From NCBI RefSeq assembly GCF_019890675.1, contig NZ_JAIOAA010000002.1, positions 1-64,000 on the forward strand: a DNA stretch of 64,000 nt. Direction: 5' to 3'. This DNA comes from Micromonospora sp. PLK6-60 (GTDB lineage Bacteria > Actinomycetota > Actinomycetes > Mycobacteriales > Micromonosporaceae). The notes below the pieces were generated by a model. The model did not search any database. It saw nothing but the letters and a program-made list of their open reading frames with translations, and was not told the DNA's origin. A program made the position numbers and the translations under genes. Shown here one piece after another: positions 50,491-58,503 of this stretch (positions are counted from its first letter, which is position 1; each line of letters starts with the position of its first letter).

Positions 50491-50709
50491 CGCAGCGCTC
50501 CTTCGCCGACGCGCCGCAGCGGTGCGGCGGTCCGGTCACGGGCCCCGAAGACCCGCTCACCGAGCAGCCTAGGCAGCGGAGATGACCGGTCCATGAATGC
50601 CACCTGGGAGCCTGCTGTGCATCCATCCCTCCCATATTGTGGAAGGCTCGTACCGGGAGGCGGGACGCCGACGTACCGTGGCCGGAAGCGACGAGCGAGG
50701 GAGCGGCAG

Positions 50710-51741
50710 GTGGCACGGATCGCGGTGGTGGCCGGCGACGGCATCGGACCCGAGGTGGTCGCGCAGGCCCGCAAGGTCATCGACGCGGTGCTGCCCGGCG
50801 TCGAGGCCACCGCGTACGATCTCGGCGCCGCGCGCTACCACCGCACCGGCGAGGTGCTGCCCGACTCGGTGCTGGCCGAGCTGGCCGGGCACGACGCGAT
50901 CCTGCTCGGCGCGGTCGGCGACCCCACCGTGCCGCCGGGCGTGCTGGAGCGGGGCCTGCTGCTCAAGCTCCGCTTCGCCTTCGACCAGTACGTCAACCTC
51001 CGCCCGTCCCGGCTCTGGCCCGGGGTGACCGGCCCGCTGGGCGCCGTCAAGCCGGGCGAGGTCGACCTGGTCGTGGTGCGCGAGGGCACCGAGGGGCTCT
51101 ACGCCGGCGCCGGCGGGGTGCTGCACCGCGACACCCCGGCCGAGGTGGCCACCGAGGAGAGCCTGAACACCCGGCACGGCGTCGAGCGGGTGATCCGGGA
51201 CGCGTTCGCCCGGGCGAGCCGCCGCGAGCGGCGCAAGGTGACCCTGGTGCACAAGACCAACGTGCTGACCCACGCCGGGTCGCTGTGGGCGCGGGCGTTC
51301 GAGGCCGTCGCCGCCGAGCACCCGGACGTGACCACCGAATACCAGCACGTCGACGCCGCGGCGATGTTCCTGGTCACCCAGCCGCAGCGGTACGACGTGG
51401 TGGTCACCGACAACCTCTTCGGCGACATCCTCACCGACATCGCCGCCGCGGTGACCGGCGGCATCGGGCTGGCCGCCAGCGGCTGCATCAACCCGGCGGG
51501 GCGTTTCCCGTCGATGTTCGAGCCGGTGCACGGCTCCGCCCCGGACATCGCCGGCCAGGGCGTGGCCGACCCGGTCGCCGCGGTGCTCTCCGCCGCGCTC
51601 CTGCTCGACCAGCTGGGCCACGCCGAGGCCGCCGCCCGGGTCACCGCCGCCGTCGGCACCGAGCTGGCCGGTCGAGTACCGGGCGTACCGCTGCGCACGG
51701 CCGAGGTGGGCGACCGCCTCGCCGGGTACGCGGTGGCCTGA
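50710..51741 (+). CDS. leuB: 3-isopropylmalate dehydrogenase
   Basis: The 343-residue enzyme of leucine synthesis. It has [15 protein letters not shown] at the start, the substrate/metal motif [21 protein letters not shown] and [17 protein letters not shown] 50710 has GAGGGAG about 6 nt upstream. The 219-nt gap to the divergent ApbE-like gene includes CATATTGT (a possible -10 near 50630) but no leader peptide with Leu codons. leuA and leuCD are not in the window. Confidence 0.96.
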   Translation: MARIAVVAGDGIGPEVVAQARKVIDAVLPGVEATAYDLGAARYHRTGEVLPDSVLAELAGHDAILLGAVGDPTVPPGVLERGLLLKLRFAFDQYVNLRPSRLWPGVTGPLGAVKPGEVDLVVVREGTEGLYAGAGGVLHRDTPAEVATEESLNTRHGVERVIRDAFARASRRERRKVTLVHKTNVLTHAGSLWARAFEAVAAEHPDVTTEYQHVDAAAMFLVTQPQRYDVVVTDNLFGDILTDIAAAVTGGIGLAASGCINPAGRFPSMFEPVHGSAPDIAGQGVADPVAAVLSAALLLDQLGHAEAAARVTAAVGTELAGRVPGVPLRTAEVGDRLAGYAVA

Positions 51742-51948
51742 CCGCCGGCGCCGGCCGGCGCCGGCCGTCCGCCGGCCCGCCGGCCCGCCCGCCGAGTGGC
51801 CGCGGCGGCTCCGACGGACCGGCCCCCGGCCGGGCCGCATTCGGCCCCCGCCGTGCCCCGTCCGTCCCCCATCCGGGCCGGTCGATCAGCCGGGCGGAGC
51901 TATCCGCTGAACGACCGTTCGGGGTAAGTTTCTGGCACCAGAGATGCC

Positions 51949-51968
51949 GGCGTGCGCGTCCGCACGCC
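51949..51968 (+). other. Hairpin in the ilvE leader
   Basis: GGCGTGCG and CGCACGCC form a perfect 8-bp stem with loop CGTC, 27 nt before ilvE. It is followed by GTTTCC, which is too weak for an intrinsic terminator. No leader peptide with Val, Leu or Ile runs is seen, so it is not called an attenuator. Confidence 0.35.
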
Positions 51969-51995
51969 GTTTCCGACCGCAGGGAGGTCAGCGCG

Positions 51996-53093
51996 ATGAG
52001 CGGTGGTGACAAGCTCGATTTCGAGATCCGTCCGAATTCCGCGCCGGTATCCGCCGCCGACCGGGCCGCCCTGCTGGCCAACCCGGGCTTCGGGCGGGTC
52101 TTCACCGATCACATGGTGACCATCCGGTACGCCGAGGGCAAGGGCTGGTACGACCCGCGGATCGAGGCCCGCGCCCCGATCCCGATGGACCCGGCGAGCG
52201 CCGTCCTGCACTACGCGCAGGAGATCTTCGAGGGGTTGAAGGCGTACCGGACGGCCGACGGGTCGGTCACCATGTTCCGGCCCGAGGCGAACGCGGCCCG
52301 GTTCGTCGCCTCCGCGAAGCGGCTGGCCATGCCGGAGCTGCCGCCGGAGACCTTCGTCGAGTCGCTGCGCCAGCTGGTCACCATCGACCGGGACTGGATT
52401 CCCGAGGGGCCGGACGCCAGCCTCTACCTGCGGCCGTTCATGTTCGCCAGCGAGGTCTTCCTCGGCGTCCGCCCGGCCAACGAATACCTCTACGCGGTGA
52501 TCGCCTCGCCCGCCGGGGCGTACTTCGCCGGTGGGGTGAAGCCGGTGACGGTCTGGGTCTCCCCGGACTACACCCGGGCCGCTCCGGGCGGCACCGGCGC
52601 GGCCAAGTGCGGTGGCAACTACGCCGCCTCGCTCGCCGCGCAGGCCGAGGCGATCGACGCCGGCTGCGACCAGGTGGTCTTCCTGGACGCGGTGGAGCGC
52701 CGCTTCGTCGACGAGCTGGGCGGCATGAACGTCTTCTTCGTCTACGACGACAACACCCTGGTCACCCCGCCGCTGACCGGCACCATCCTGCCGGGCATCA
52801 CCCGGGACGCGATCCTCACCCTGGCCGCCGAGTCCGGCCACCAGGTGCGCGAGCGGCCGGTCAGCTTCGCCGACTGGCAGGCCGACGCGGCGAGCGGCCG
52901 GCTGCGCGAGGTCTTCGCCTGCGGCACCGCCGCGGTGATCACGCCGATCGGCGGGGTCCGGTTCCCCGACGGCGAGTTCCTGATCGGCGGCGGTGAGCCG
53001 GGCCGGTCCACCATGGCCCTGCGCCAGCAGTTGGTGGCCATCCAGCGGGGCGACGCCGAGGACCGGCACGGCTGGGTGCAGCGCATCCTCTGA
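51996..53093 (+). CDS. ilvE: Branched-chain amino acid aminotransferase
   Basis: The last step of valine, leucine and isoleucine synthesis, 365 residues, PLP fold type IV. The PLP lysine is in GTGAAKCGGNYAASLAAQAEA, and RRFVDELGGMNVFFV and LPGITRDAILTLA follow. AGGGAGG precedes ATG 51996. The 254-nt gap after leuB is GC-rich and includes overlapping CCGGCGCCGG palindromes just after the leuB stop. A 55-bp hairpin repeat follows the ilvE stop. Confidence 0.97.
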   Translation: MSGGDKLDFEIRPNSAPVSAADRAALLANPGFGRVFTDHMVTIRYAEGKGWYDPRIEARAPIPMDPASAVLHYAQEIFEGLKAYRTADGSVTMFRPEANAARFVASAKRLAMPELPPETFVESLRQLVTIDRDWIPEGPDASLYLRPFMFASEVFLGVRPANEYLYAVIASPAGAYFAGGVKPVTVWVSPDYTRAAPGGTGAAKCGGNYAASLAAQAEAIDAGCDQVVFLDAVERRFVDELGGMNVFFVYDDNTLVTPPLTGTILPGITRDAILTLAAESGHQVRERPVSFADWQADAASGRLREVFACGTAAVITPIGGVRFPDGEFLIGGGEPGRSTMALRQQLVAIQRGDAEDRHGWVQRIL

Positions 53094-53098
53094 GGTGC

Positions 53099-53153
53099 AA
53101 GGAGGGGGCCCTTGTTAACGCATTCGGTATAGGAAGGGCCCCTTCCTAACACC
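53099..53153 (+). repeat. 55-bp hairpin repeat, copy 4 (after ilvE)
   Basis: GGGCCCTT pairs with AAGGGCCC around a loop with GTTAACGCATTCGGTATAGG, and the copy ends in CTAACACC. It starts 5 nt after the ilvE stop in ilvE orientation. The loop is nearly identical to copy 1, while the stem differs by paired changes. Confidence 0.8.
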
Positions 53154-53216
53154 CGCCGGGCGGGGCGGTGGCCGCCGCCGGATGGGCGGGGGCGTCGGCG
53201 CGGGGCGCGGGGCGCG

Positions 53217-53948
53217 CTAGTCCAGCAGGTGGTCGCGGAGCGCGGCCAGTTGCCGGTCGGTCAGCCCCGACTGCCGCAGGTAGTCCTCGACCGAGCCGTA
53301 CCGCTCGCGCAGCTCCGCCAGGAAGAGCGTCATCGCGGCGGCGGGGGTGGTGAGCGGGGGCAGGCCCAGCACCCCGCCCGCGCCGGCGTACCAGGCCTGG
53401 AAGCGTTCGAGCCCCTCGGCGCTGAGCGCGTAGTCGGCGGCGATGTCGGCGTCGGGGACGCCGAGCGCCGCCAGGGTCAGGCCGCAGACGACCCCGGTAC
53501 GGTCCTTGCCGGCGACGCAGTGCACCAGCACCGGGGCGTTCGTCGCGTCGGCGATCAGCCCGACCGCCTCGGCCAGCCCCGCCGCACCGGTCTCGGCCAG
53601 CGCGGCGTACCGGTCGGCGAGGTAGCGGGCGAGGTCGGTGCCCGGCTGGTAGAGGGTGACGCTCCAGTCCACGTGCTCCGGGTGGATGTGGCGGTACGCC
53701 AGCCGGGGCAGCTCCGGCACCCGCCCGTCCCGCTCCACCTCGGCGGGGCGGCGCAGGTCGATGACGGTGCGGACGCCGAGCGCGGCGAAGGATTCGAGGT
53801 CGGCGCCGTCGATCCGGTGCGGGGAGTCCGAGCGGTAGAGCCGCCGGCGGCGGACGTGGCGACCGTCGCGGGCGGGCAGGCCGCCGAGGTCCCGGAAGTT
53901 GAACATCGTGGTGAACGGCACGCTGCGCTCGGCGTCGACGGCATCCAT
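53217..53948 (-). CDS. Tyrosine-type protein phosphatase
   Basis: A 243-residue phosphatase with the P-loop HCVAGKDRTGVVCG, the HCx5R signature with Lys-Asp before the Arg, typical of the Y_phosphatase3 family (MptpB-like). The N-terminus FRDLGGLPARDGRHVRRRRLYRSD is also typical, with no signal peptide. Some relatives act on phosphoinositides as well as phosphotyrosine. ATG 53948 is preferred over GTG/ATG-type starts near 53984, since that position lies inside the terminator hairpin of the upstream gene. Confidence 0.92.
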   Translation of the reverse strand: MDAVDAERSVPFTTMFNFRDLGGLPARDGRHVRRRRLYRSDSPHRIDGADLESFAALGVRTVIDLRRPAEVERDGRVPELPRLAYRHIHPEHVDWSVTLYQPGTDLARYLADRYAALAETGAAGLAEAVGLIADATNAPVLVHCVAGKDRTGVVCGLTLAALGVPDADIAADYALSAEGLERFQAWYAGAGGVLGLPPLTTPAAAMTLFLAELRERYGSVEDYLRQSGLTDRQLAALRDHLLD

Positions 53949-53960
53949 CCGCACACGGTA

Positions 53961-53991
53961 ACGGCCGGTGGGAACTGGTCCCACCGGCCGT
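53961..53991 (-). terminator. Perfect 13-bp hairpin after the PRC-barrel gene
   Basis: ACGGCCGGTGGGA (53961-53973) is complementary to 53979-53991 with a 5-nt loop. It lies between the PRC-barrel stop (54024) and the phosphatase start (53948), both on the minus strand. Confidence 0.65.
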
Positions 53992-54023
53992 CGGCCGGGT
54001 TCAGTGCCCCGGGTGGGTCAGCG

Positions 54024-54488
54024 TCAGACCCGGCCCTGGGCGTCCGGCGGCAGCGCCGAGTAGTTCTCGCCGTAGTAGCCGCCGAGCCGGTCCCGGTACG
54101 CCGGGTCGGCGTGGCTGGTCTCGTCGTACTCCGGGGCGGCCTTGATCTGGTCCTTGTCCCGGTCGACGTAGACCTTGTTGTCCTCGTGGTCGACGCGGTT
54201 GACGGTGCCGGCCGGCAGCATCACCTTCTTGCCGAAGATCCACGGGCCGGTGTCGACGACCAGGTAGCTGTCGTCCACGTCGTGGCTGGCCCGGTCGATC
54301 TTGCCGATGTGACCGTCGGTGGCCTCCACCTTGTAGCCGACCAGGTCGGCGCCGGCTACGCCGGCCTCGTCCCGGTAGCGCCACGGGTCGTAGCCGCCGC
54401 CCGGCGTGCCGGCGGCGTAGCCGCCCTGGCCACCGTCGATGGTGGACTCGGGGATGGTGTTCGGGTTCTGCGGATCGAGCCTGTCCAT
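54024..54488 (-). CDS. PRC-barrel domain protein
   Basis: A 154-residue soluble protein. After a polar, Gly/Tyr-rich start (about 35 residues) comes a PRC-barrel (LVGYKVEATDGHIGKIDRAS, then DDSYLVVDTGPWIFGKKVMLPAG and VYVDRDKDQIK). The tail is Tyr- and Asp-rich (YRDRLGGYYGENYSALPP). Such proteins are common and often stress-induced in actinobacteria; their role is unknown. ATG 54488 has GTAGGAG upstream. A sigma-B-like promoter precedes it. Confidence 0.88.
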   Translation of the reverse strand: MDRLDPQNPNTIPESTIDGGQGGYAAGTPGGGYDPWRYRDEAGVAGADLVGYKVEATDGHIGKIDRASHDVDDSYLVVDTGPWIFGKKVMLPAGTVNRVDHEDNKVYVDRDKDQIKAAPEYDETSHADPAYRDRLGGYYGENYSALPPDAQGRV

Positions 54489-54553
54489 GGTTGCTCCTAC
54501 CTCGACTGCCTTAGTCGTTTTGGGAGAGAAGGTCTTTCGTGTCCGCATAAGAG

Positions 54554-54579
54554 GTACCCGGTCGGGCCGCGCCCTACAC
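54554..54579 (-). promoter_or_regulatory. Candidate sigma-B-type promoter of the PRC-barrel gene
   Basis: On the minus strand GTGT (54579-54576) is followed after 16 nt by GGGTAC (54559-54554). This fits the general-stress consensus GNNT-N14-16-GGGTAY known for Streptomyces SigB-type factors. The start site would be about 58 nt before the ATG. The rest of the 391-nt gap to cimA holds the cimA leader and attenuator. Confidence 0.45.
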
Positions 54580-54758
54580 ACGTCCGGGTGAAAAACGCCT
54601 ACCCACCCGGCGTACGGCTCGGGCGAGCGCGGCCCGCGCGTCCAGCGCCACCGCGGCGGCGTGCGCGGCCGGGCGGTTCCCGGTCCGCGCCGGGACCCGC
54701 CGTCCCGGTATCTGGATTAGTCCTCCCAGAAACGCCGTGGCCTGGCAGACTACCCGTC

Positions 54759-54791
54759 GTGACCAGCACCGCCCTGATTATTGGCACCTAG
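54759..54791 (+). CDS. cimA leader peptide, MTSTALIIGT
   Basis: A 10-codon frame, GTG to TAG, with Leu-Ile-Ile in the middle. Both isoleucines use ATT, a codon rarely used in this genome, which makes the leader sensitive to charged tRNA-Ile. The stop codon touches the first hairpin of the attenuator. There is no strong ribosome site. The gene downstream makes the isoleucine precursor citramalate, so the codon content fits the product. Confidence 0.75.
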   Translation: MTSTALIIGT

Positions 54792-54847
54792 CGCGCCGGC
54801 CCCCTCCGCCGACGCGCAGACCTCCCGCATCCGCGGGGGGTCTTTTT
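54791..54847 (+). promoter_or_regulatory. cimA transcription attenuator
   Basis: The first stem pairs GCGCGCCGGC (54791-54800) with GCCGACGCGC (54808-54817), one mismatch. The second is a terminator: AGACCTCCC (54818-54826) pairs with GGGGGGTCT (54835-54843), one G-T pair, followed by TTTTT. The C-rich loop of the first stem (CCCCTCC) could pair with the G run and act as antiterminator. The layout matches the ilvB leader. Confidence 0.75.
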
Positions 54848-54879
54848 GTTGCCACGGGACGAAGACAGAAGGGACCCCC

Positions 54880-56481
54880 ATGGCCTTCCAGGTGTACGAC
54901 ACGACGCTGCGCGACGGCGCGCAGCGCGAGGGGCTCAGCTACTCGGTGGTCGACAAGCTGGCGGTCGCCCGCCTGCTCGACGAGTTCGGGGTCGGCTTCA
55001 TCGAGGGCGGCTGGCCCGGCGCGGTGCCCAAGGACACCGAGTTCTTCCGCCGGGCGCGCACCGAGCTGCACCTGCGGCACGCGGTGTTCGCCGCGTTCGG
55101 CGCCACCCGCCGGGCCGGCGTCGCCGTCGAGGCCGATCCGCAGGTGCGCGGCCTGCTCGACGCGGAGACCCCGGTGGTGACTCTGGTCGCCAAGGCCGAC
55201 GTGCGGCACGTCGAGCGGGCCCTGCGGACCACCCCGGCGGAGAACCTGGCGATGATCCACGACACCGTGGCCCACCTGGTCCGGCAGGGGCGCCGGGTCT
55301 TCGTCGACGGCGAGCACTTCTTCGACGGCTACCGGCACGACCCGGCGTACGGGGCCGTGGTCGTGCAGACCGCGCTGGCCGCCGGCGCCGAGCGGTTCGT
55401 GCTCTGCGACACCAACGGCGGCATGCTGCCCTCGCAGGTCACCGCCGCGATCGGCGACCTGACCGCGCGGACCGGGGTGGCCCCGGAACTGCTCGGCATG
55501 CACGCCCAGAACGACACCGCCTGCGCGGTCGCCAACACGATCGCCGCGGTGGAGGCCGGCGTGCGGCACGTCCAGGGCACCGCCAACGGCTACGGCGAGC
55601 GCCCCGGCAACGCCGACATCTTCGCCGTCGTGGCGAACCTCCAACTCAAGCTCGGGATGCCCGTCCTACCGGACGGCTGCCTGGAGCAGATGGTGCGGGT
55701 CTCGCACGCCATCGCCGAGATCGCCAACATCGCCCCCGACACCCACCAGGCGTACGCCGGGGCGGCGGCCTTCGCCCACAAGGCGGGGTTGCACGCGAGC
55801 GCGATCAAGGTCGACCCGTTGCTCTACAACCACGTCGACCCGTCGGTGGTGGGCAACGACATGCGGATCCTGGTGACCGAGATGGCCGGCCGGGCCAGCG
55901 TCGAGCTGAAGAGCCGCGAGCTGGGGCTGGACCTGGCCGGCCATCCGGAGGCGCTGTCCCGGGTGACCGGCCGGGTCAAGGAACTGGAGGCGGACGGCTG
56001 GTCGTTCGAGGCCGCCGACGCCTCGTTCGAGCTGCTGGTCCGCTCGGAGCTGCCGGGCCGCGAGGCGCCCCGACCGTTCGCCCTGGAGTCGTACCGGGTG
56101 CTGGTCGAGCACCGCGAGGACGGCGCGGTGGTCTCCGAGGCCACCGTGAAGATCCGGGTACGCGGCGAGCGGCTGATCGCCACCGCGGAGGGCAACGGCC
56201 CGATCAACGCCCTGGACGAGGCGCTGCGGGTCGGGCTGGTCCGGCACTATCCGGAGCTGCGCGACTTCGAGCTGGCCGACTACAAGGTCCGCATCCTGGA
56301 GGGCAGCCACGGCACCGGGGCGGTGACCCGGGTGCTGGTGGAGACCGCCGACGGCGCGGGCCGGGACTGGACCACGGTGGGCGTGCACCCCAACGTGGTC
56401 GAGGCGTCCTGGCACGCCCTCGTCGACGCGCTCACCTACGGCCTGCGCACCGCGGTGCCCCCGGTGAACGCGCACTCCTGA
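54880..56481 (+). CDS. cimA: (R)-citramalate synthase
   Basis: This 533-residue HMGL-like enzyme condenses pyruvate and acetyl-CoA for isoleucine synthesis. It starts FQVYDTTLRDGAQREGLSYS (metal and catalytic motif). It keeps GMHAQNDTACAVANT and GNADIF in the barrel, and ends in a LeuA-type dimer/regulatory domain (about residues 390-520). 2-isopropylmalate synthase is similar, but this start and the Ile-rich leader favour citramalate synthase. AGAAGGGA precedes ATG 54880. The stop lies 4 nt from a convergent gene. Confidence 0.93.
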   Translation: MAFQVYDTTLRDGAQREGLSYSVVDKLAVARLLDEFGVGFIEGGWPGAVPKDTEFFRRARTELHLRHAVFAAFGATRRAGVAVEADPQVRGLLDAETPVVTLVAKADVRHVERALRTTPAENLAMIHDTVAHLVRQGRRVFVDGEHFFDGYRHDPAYGAVVVQTALAAGAERFVLCDTNGGMLPSQVTAAIGDLTARTGVAPELLGMHAQNDTACAVANTIAAVEAGVRHVQGTANGYGERPGNADIFAVVANLQLKLGMPVLPDGCLEQMVRVSHAIAEIANIAPDTHQAYAGAAAFAHKAGLHASAIKVDPLLYNHVDPSVVGNDMRILVTEMAGRASVELKSRELGLDLAGHPEALSRVTGRVKELEADGWSFEAADASFELLVRSELPGREAPRPFALESYRVLVEHREDGAVVSEATVKIRVRGERLIATAEGNGPINALDEALRVGLVRHYPELRDFELADYKVRILEGSHGTGAVTRVLVETADGAGRDWTTVGVHPNVVEASWHALVDALTYGLRTAVPPVNAHS

Positions 56482-56485
56482 CGGC

Positions 56486-57481
56486 TCATCCGGCGGGCAG
56501 GCGGAGGGTGGCGAGCGCCGCCCGGTGGTCGCTGCCCGGCACCGCGTGCACGCTTACCGCGTGCACCGCGATCCGGCGGTCGACCAGCACGTGGTCGATG
56601 GTCACCGGCGGGATCGGGTCGCCGTCGTACGGGCCCCAGGTGCCGACCAGCCCGGCCCCGACCGCGCCGGCCGCGTCCACGTACCCGGTGTCGAGCAGGG
56701 CGCGCAGCGGCGCGTGGTCGAGTGTGGCGTTGAAGTCGCCGGCGAGGATGCGCAGCGGCCCGTCGGGGGTGGCCGACGGCTGCCCGGCGAGGTCCATCCG
56801 CCACTCGTCGATCACCGCGACCGACCAGGGCGCCGCCGGGTGGGCCGACTCCACCCGCGCCGGCGGCGCGCCGGGCACGGTCACCGTCGCGTACGCCTGG
56901 GTGAAGGCGAAGCCCCGGTTGCGCCGCACGCCCGGCTCGGCCAGCGGGAAGCGGGAATAGAGTCCGGAGCCGGTGGTGCCGTCCTCCGGGTTGAGCTGCC
57001 GGTGGGGCAGCAGCGCGCCGAGCCCGGCGCGGTCCAGCCCGGCCTGGGCGGCCGGGGTGAACTCCTGCACGGTCAGCAGGTCGACCCGGTGCCGGCGGAC
57101 CAGTTCGACGAGCGCGCCCGGGTCGGCCGCGCCGTGCAGCAGGTTGGCGGTGAGCAGTCGTACCGTCGGGCCGTCGGCGGCCGGACCCCCGCCCGGCAGC
57201 GTGCGGGGCGCGACCACGCCGACCAGCGCGACCGCGGTGAGCCCCGCGACCAGCGCCGCCCACCGGTGCCGCAGGGCGACCGCGGCCACCAGCGCGACCA
57301 GGCTCCACCCCGCGACGTACGGGGTGAAGGCCAGCAACTGCACCAGCGGTCCCCGTTCCACCCCGGGCAGCCGGACCGCCGCCCAGGCGACGCCCGGTGC
57401 CACGATGAGCCAGCCGAGCGTGGCGCGGGCCCGGCGGGCCGGTGCGACCCGCCGCCCGGTCTCGATGATCATGCCGGTCAC
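56486..57481 (-). CDS. Membrane endonuclease/exonuclease/phosphatase family protein
   Basis: The 331-residue protein has about three membrane helices at the start (residues 22-100), then an EEP domain with all motifs: TANLLHG, LLTVQEFTP, GSGLYSRFPL, AGDFNATLDH, IDHVLVD and GSDHRAAL. Such actinobacterial proteins face outward; the substrate may be nucleic acid or a phosphoester. GTG 57481 or ATG 57472 may be the start; neither has a ribosome site. Confidence 0.9.
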   Translation of the reverse strand: MTGMIIETGRRVAPARRARATLGWLIVAPGVAWAAVRLPGVERGPLVQLLAFTPYVAGWSLVALVAAVALRHRWAALVAGLTAVALVGVVAPRTLPGGGPAADGPTVRLLTANLLHGAADPGALVELVRRHRVDLLTVQEFTPAAQAGLDRAGLGALLPHRQLNPEDGTTGSGLYSRFPLAEPGVRRNRGFAFTQAYATVTVPGAPPARVESAHPAAPWSVAVIDEWRMDLAGQPSATPDGPLRILAGDFNATLDHAPLRALLDTGYVDAAGAVGAGLVGTWGPYDGDPIPPVTIDHVLVDRRIAVHAVSVHAVPGSDHRAALATLRLPAG

Positions 57482-57596
57482 GGTAGCGGACGGTGCCGCC
57501 GCAGGTGGCCCGAAAACAATTCGTGAATGGTTGGGCGTAGGCTGCTCGCAATTATCATGCCCAATCTGCGCCGCTTCCGGTGTCCCCGATGGAGCG

Positions 57597-57626
57597 TTGA
57601 CTCGCGGCTTTTGCCGGTGCTACGTT
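57597..57626 (+). promoter_or_regulatory. Promoter of the secreted protein gene
   Basis: TTGACT (57597-57602) and TACGTT (57621-57626) are 18 nt apart, a good housekeeping promoter. It gives a leader of about 140 nt. The rest of the 293-nt gap is comparatively AT-rich. Confidence 0.6.
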
Positions 57627-57663
57627 CCACCTGGCCACAGCGCATGGAAATCGCATACTAGGC

Positions 57664-57680
57664 AATTGTTTCTCACAATT
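57664..57680. promoter_or_regulatory. Inverted repeat AATTGT/ACAATT in the leader
   Basis: AATTGT-N5-ACAATT lies about 35 nt after the presumed start site. It is very AT-rich for this genome. It looks like an operator downstream of the promoter; the regulator is unknown. Confidence 0.4.
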
Positions 57681-57774
57681 TTCCGGCGCCGTGTCGCTCA
57701 TTCTGCCGCAGTTCTGCCGACCCGTTCGCCACGCGGGCCGGACGGCTCACCTCGCCCCAACAAGGAGACCTGCC

Positions 57775-58311
57775 ATGGCCAGATTCCTTCGACGCAACGC
57801 GGCGACCGTAGCCGTCGCCGCCCTCCTGCTCGCCCTGGCCGGGGGCGGGATCGCCGCCGCCCAGCCGTCGACCCGGGCCCCGGCGGAGCGGCCGGCGGAC
57901 CGGTGGGCCCGCCCCGCCGGCCAGCCGCCGATCACCGCGGCGGACGCCCGGGCGGCCCAGGCCGCGCTGTCCGGGGTGAGCACCATGGCGACCTCCCCCG
58001 GCACCGTGGCGTGGGCGGTGGTCTCCGCCAGTGGCACCCTGCTGCGCGGCTCGCCCGAGGTCTTCTCCGCCAAGCGGTACACGACCGGCGAGTACCAGAT
58101 CATCTTCCGGTACACCGTCTACACCAAGAGCTTCGGTGCCACGGTGGGCACCCTCGACCCGGACAACGTGCCGCCGCCCGGCCAGGCGTCGGTCGCCCCG
58201 CGCCGGGGCCTCTCGCCCGGCCACCCCACGCAGAACGCGGTCTACGTGCAGACGTACAACTCCGCCGGGGCGCCCGCGAACCTGGGTTTCCACCTGGTGG
58301 TCCACAACTGA
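57775..58311 (+). CDS. Secreted protein of unknown function
   Basis: A 178-residue protein with a signal peptide (RRNAATVAVAALLLALAGG, cleavage near AAAQ). The mature part has no cysteines and shows mixed beta character (TVAWAVVSASGTLLRGSPEVFSAKR, YQIIFRYTVYTKSFGATVGT, NAVYVQTYNSAGAPANLGFHLVVH). The pattern resembles secreted collagen-associated or lectin-like beta proteins, but I cannot assign a family. AAGGAGA precedes ATG 57775. Confidence 0.8.
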   Translation: MARFLRRNAATVAVAALLLALAGGGIAAAQPSTRAPAERPADRWARPAGQPPITAADARAAQAALSGVSTMATSPGTVAWAVVSASGTLLRGSPEVFSAKRYTTGEYQIIFRYTVYTKSFGATVGTLDPDNVPPPGQASVAPRRGLSPGHPTQNAVYVQTYNSAGAPANLGFHLVVHN

Positions 58312-58325
58312 TCCCCGCGCGGTGA

Positions 58326-58362
58326 GCGCCGGCCGCCGGGTCCGCTGCCCGGGGGCCGGCGC
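58326..58362 (+). terminator. Hairpin after the secreted protein gene
   Basis: GCGCCGGCC (58326-58334) pairs with GGCCGGCGC (58354-58362), and inner GGG/CCC extends the stem. It begins 14 nt after the stop. Confidence 0.55.
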
Positions 58363-58503
58363 CCGCCGTCCCGCGCGTCCTTTTCCGGGCCGCTTCGGGC
58401 CTTCGCGCCCGTCCGGGGGAAGTGCGCCGGATTGGCGGTGAACCGCCCCGTCCGGCGCTGACAATCCCACGTTTGCCCAGGTCCGGCGCGGGAAGCAAGC
58501 ACC

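Noticed and set aside
50560..50709. Possible leucine attenuator upstream of leuB
   Set aside because: No short frame with Leu codons and no T-tract terminator was found.
53217..54488. Operon of the PRC-barrel and phosphatase genes
   Set aside because: A perfect 13-bp hairpin lies between them, so independent transcription is more likely.
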